Positions 61,744-64,000 of a DNA stretch of 64,000 nt are shown one piece after another; position 1 is the stretch's first letter, and every line of letters starts with the position of its first letter. Below the pieces are notes generated by a model. That model was not told the DNA's origin. It saw only the letters and a program-made list of their open reading frames with translations, and searched no databases. Made by a program: the position numbers and the translations under genes. This DNA is from Bacteroidetes bacterium GWF2_38_335 (GTDB lineage: Bacteria; Bacteroidota; Bacteroidia; Bacteroidales; GWF2-38-335): positions 62,001 through 126,000 of the forward strand of contig MEOH01000024.1 in assembly GCA_001769535.1 (NCBI GenBank), given 5' to 3'.

Positions 61744-63354
61744 ATGAAAACAACATTAAAAATATTCGTGGTCATAGCACTTTTCGCAAGTGCCTGCTCT
61801 TCGACCAAGAAAGTAGCTTCCTATGATGATGTCTACTACACCCCAGGAGATGAGCCCGTTGTTACTACTACCACCGTTACTGAAACAACTTCTTCAGTCC
61901 CGGAAAACACCACCAATAATTCAACAACCAGCGAAGGTTATTCTGATGATTATTACGGAAATGAACGTGATTATTCAACTACCGAAACCTACACTGATGA
62001 AGATGGAAATACCTATGTAACCAACAATTATTACGATGATGGTAATGATTATGAAGATTATTACGATTACGCTTATGCTTCAAGAATAAGAAGGTTTCAT
62101 TACAACTATGGATGGAATTACTACGATTCATACTACACAAATTATTACTGGTATGACTATAATCCTTATTACTATGGTGTAAGTATTTACCTCGGATACA
62201 ACTGGTGGTACCCCGGTTACTATTATTACCGTCCTTATTCACCTTACTGCTGGGGACATCATGGATATTATGGCTGGGGAGGATACCCATACTACGGATA
62301 CAGCTATTATGGCAGCGGATACGGACACGGTTACCATGACGGTTACTGGGATGGCTACTACGACGGATACTACGGAAGCAGCTATTATGCCTACGATGAA
62401 CCTTACTACTATAACAGTCATGATGGTTCAGACTTGTACTACGGTCACAGAGATGGTGGAAGCGAATCAGGCGCAAGAGGTCACAGAGAATCATTTATCA
62501 GCTCTTACGAACATTATTCAGCCGAAGCAAGCTCAACACCTGAAAGAGATCCTTCGATCAGACCGAATGATGCCGTTAGACCTACAGATGATAAAAATCC
62601 ATCCGGACTGGGAACCAACAGCAAACCTGAAAATATTGTAAACAGACCTGATAATACCAGTTCAAGTAAACCTGAAATCAGACCTGATGGTATCGGTGAA
62701 AAACCTGATAATACTTACACTAGACCATCTGAGTTAAGTACAAAACCTACAGGAATTAACGAAAAACCTGATAATACTTATACCAGACCAAGTGAGCTGA
62801 GCACTAAACCTAATGGTATCACCAATAAACCTGAAAATACCTATACCAGACCTAGTGAAAGCAACTCAAAACCTGAAAATACTTACACCAGACCTTCAGA
62901 AAGTAATTCAAAACCGAATAATACTTACACAAGGCCAAGTGAAAGCAGCTCAAAACCTGAAAACACCTATACCAGGCCTTCAGAGAGCAGCTCAAAACCT
63001 CAGAATACCTACACAAGGCCTTCTGAAAGCAGCTCAAAACCTGATAGCTACACTAAACCAAGTAGTTCATCTGGTTCATATTCAAGACCCAGCAGTGAAT
63101 CAAGGCCTTCAAACTCAGGAAGCAGCTACACAAAACCCAGCAGCTCAAACAGCGGATCAAGCTATTCACGTCCGAGCAGCAGCGGTAGCAGCAGCTCATC
63201 AAGAGGCAGTTACTCAGGAAGCAGCAGCAGTTCATCAAGAGGCAGCTCTTCAGGCAGCAGCCATTCATCAGGCAGCAGCAGCAGATCAAGTTCAGGTGGA
63301 TCTTCTTCACACAGTTCAGGTGGTTCATCACACAGTTCAGGTGGCAGAAGGTAA
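61744..63354 (+). CDS. Tyr/Gly-rich and Ser-rich repeat lipoprotein, unknown function
   Basis: A protein of about 536 residues with a lipoprotein signal (FASACSS, Cys near residue 18). Residues 90-235 are extremely Tyr/Gly/Asp-rich (GYGWGGYPYYGYSYYG-like), residues 270-365 contain Pro/Lys/Thr repeats, then come five tandem 14-residue units (KPENTYTRPSESNS-type) and a Ser/Gly tail ending SSGGRR. It looks disordered and surface-exposed, perhaps for adhesion or wall binding; no catalytic motif. I start at the ATG at 61744 (GGAGG 8 nt upstream). Other-frame openings here arise from low complexity. Confidence 0.8.
   Translation: MKTTLKIFVVIALFASACSSTKKVASYDDVYYTPGDEPVVTTTTVTETTSSVPENTTNNSTTSEGYSDDYYGNERDYSTTETYTDEDGNTYVTNNYYDDGNDYEDYYDYAYASRIRRFHYNYGWNYYDSYYTNYYWYDYNPYYYGVSIYLGYNWWYPGYYYYRPYSPYCWGHHGYYGWGGYPYYGYSYYGSGYGHGYHDGYWDGYYDGYYGSSYYAYDEPYYYNSHDGSDLYYGHRDGGSESGARGHRESFISSYEHYSAEASSTPERDPSIRPNDAVRPTDDKNPSGLGTNSKPENIVNRPDNTSSSKPEIRPDGIGEKPDNTYTRPSELSTKPTGINEKPDNTYTRPSELSTKPNGITNKPENTYTRPSESNSKPENTYTRPSESNSKPNNTYTRPSESSSKPENTYTRPSESSSKPQNTYTRPSESSSKPDSYTKPSSSSGSYSRPSSESRPSNSGSSYTKPSSSNSGSSYSRPSSSGSSSSSRGSYSGSSSSSSRGSSSGSSHSSGSSSRSSSGGSSSHSSGGSSHSSGGRR
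62827..63036 (+). repeat. Tandem 42-nt repeats inside the lipoprotein gene
   Basis: Five consecutive 42-nt units (KPxNTYTRPSESxS) in frame; a sixth, partial one follows at 63037. Two longer 63-nt units with the same KPDNTYTRPSE core precede them. Unit copies are similar but not identical, so recent slippage has been limited. Confidence 0.88.
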
Positions 63355-63408
63355 TTATTAAAGTTATTAATTCCTCCAAATTTTTAATAACTCAAAAAAC
63401 ATAAGGAA

Positions 63409-64000
63409 ATGAAAACAATATATAGCATATTAGCAATGATTCTGATAACAGCCGGTTATCTGAATGCCCAAAACGAAGACGATGCCCTGAGATACTCTCA
63501 GAACTTCTATGGCGGAACTGCCAGGTCAGTTTCAATGGGCGGGGCATTCGGTTCCCTGGGGGGAGATTTCTCATCGATTAGTTACAATCCGGCCGGACTG
63601 GGTGTTTACAGAAGTTCTGAATTCACTTTCACTCCTTCACTTTATTATGCTCAGGCTGATGCTACCTATCTAAATTCAAATTACAACGATTTTAAATATA
63701 ACTTTAACTTCAATAACATGGGCCTTGTCGGTGCCTATAATTCGGGCAATGACGACGGATGGGTAAGCACAAATTTTGCTTTTGGTTACAACAGGATGAA
63801 CAACTTTCATAACATGATAACCATTCAGGGTGTCAATAACGAAAGTTCTATTACTGATTATTTTGCAAATCAGGCCGATGGCATTCAACCCGATAATCTG
63901 TTTTCAGGCTATAATGCTTTTGAAGCCGGACTGGCATGGGATTCATACCTGATCGATCCGGATATTGCCACAACCGACAGCAATGATTATATCAGCGTGC
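63409..64000 (+). CDS. OmpP1/FadL-like outer-membrane protein (N-terminal part)
   Basis: The gene runs off the right edge; about 197 residues are visible. It has a signal peptide (to about LNAQ) and the FadL/OmpP1 hallmark NFYGGTARSVSMGGAFGSLGG followed by SSISYNPAGLGVYRSSEF, the NPA-type loop of this transport family. As I recall, hydrophobic-compound uptake is the known role of FadL; in Bacteroidota these are often annotated generally as outer-membrane transporters. The gene follows the repeat lipoprotein by 54 nt with an AAGGAAATG start. Confidence 0.85.
   Translation, partial: MKTIYSILAMILITAGYLNAQNEDDALRYSQNFYGGTARSVSMGGAFGSLGGDFSSISYNPAGLGVYRSSEFTFTPSLYYAQADATYLNSNYNDFKYNFNFNNMGLVGAYNSGNDDGWVSTNFAFGYNRMNNFHNMITIQGVNNESSITDYFANQADGIQPDNLFSGYNAFEAGLAWDSYLIDPDIATTDSNDYISV

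Noticed and set aside
61979-63379. Long open frames on both strands and in other frames inside the Tyr/Gly and Ser-rich gene
   Set aside because: They come from low-complexity codon patterns of the real gene; their translations are monotonous Gln/Ala/Thr or Cys/Leu strings with no start signals or domains.
1-64000. tRNA, rRNA, insertion sequence or prophage genes
   Set aside because: I found no transposase, integrase or phage gene, and none of the gaps contains a recognisable tRNA or rRNA; small tRNA-like folds cannot be excluded without a search program.

Overview
The window is chromosomal DNA from a member of the Bacteroidota, most likely an environmental, Bacteroidales-like organism with AT-rich DNA. 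The signs are a type IX secretion system (T9SS) block (PorU, PorV, a PorP/SprF protein, GldJ), secreted peptidases with Por-type C-terminal sorting domains, an archaeal-style prolyl-tRNA synthetase, MEP isoprenoid genes, a UbiA enzyme of the (di)geranylgeranylglyceryl-phosphate type, and repeated TAnnTTTG promoter -7 boxes. I saw no tRNA, rRNA, insertion sequence, prophage or CRISPR array.

Layout. 1-3 kb: rpmH, then a glycosyltransferase / ECF sigma / rsmG operon on the minus strand. 3-5.3 kb: tgt and an LptF/LptG permease. 5.3-5.95 kb: a repeat-rich, gene-free island. 6-7.9 kb: a carboxyltransferase and a free biotin carrier. 7.9-11 kb: fmt, a lipoprotein and ispE. 11-12.4 kb: a lipoprotein and a WG-repeat protein. 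12.4-16.4 kb: a molybdenum-cofactor operon (moeA, a very short moaA, moaC, a MOSC-MogA fusion, an HD protein). 16.4-25.2 kb: porU-porV-ispF-thioredoxin on the minus strand, opposite porP-gldJ. 25.2-29.8 kb: murF, crcB, a degenerate PafA-like phosphatase, murQ. 29.8-33 kb: Wzc- and Wza-type polysaccharide export. 33-37.7 kb: a TraB/GumN lipoprotein, two paralogous TPR proteins and an LPG-synthase-type membrane protein. 37.7-43.1 kb: rsmA, mgtE, a HAD nucleotidase, an SH3 protein, a TPR protein and YqgE. 43.1-43.5 kb: a chain of short palindromes. 43.5-48.3 kb: a tight seven-gene minus-strand operon. 48.5-57 kb: two tandem M14 carboxypeptidases exported by T9SS, the second carrying about 12 SprB-type repeats. 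57-61.6 kb: an HMA protein, a degenerate M49 peptidase, an unknown gene and proS. 61.7-64 kb: a Tyr/Gly/Ser-rich repeat lipoprotein and the start of an outer-membrane protein.

How the genes fit together. Much of the window serves the cell envelope: T9SS sorting and anchoring (PorU/PorV), its likely cargo (the two M14 proteins), peptidoglycan (murF, murQ), LPS precursors (KdsC, GmhB), LPS or lipoprotein handling (LptF/G) and capsule export. The observations I find most worth a second look are two proteins that keep their fold but have lost catalytic residues (27019-28680 and 57585-59267), a palindrome chain whose arms co-vary (43173-43433), a roughly 45-residue internal contraction in MoaA, and a carboxypeptidase fused to SprB adhesin-type repeats. 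Family comparisons were made from memory, without alignment software.
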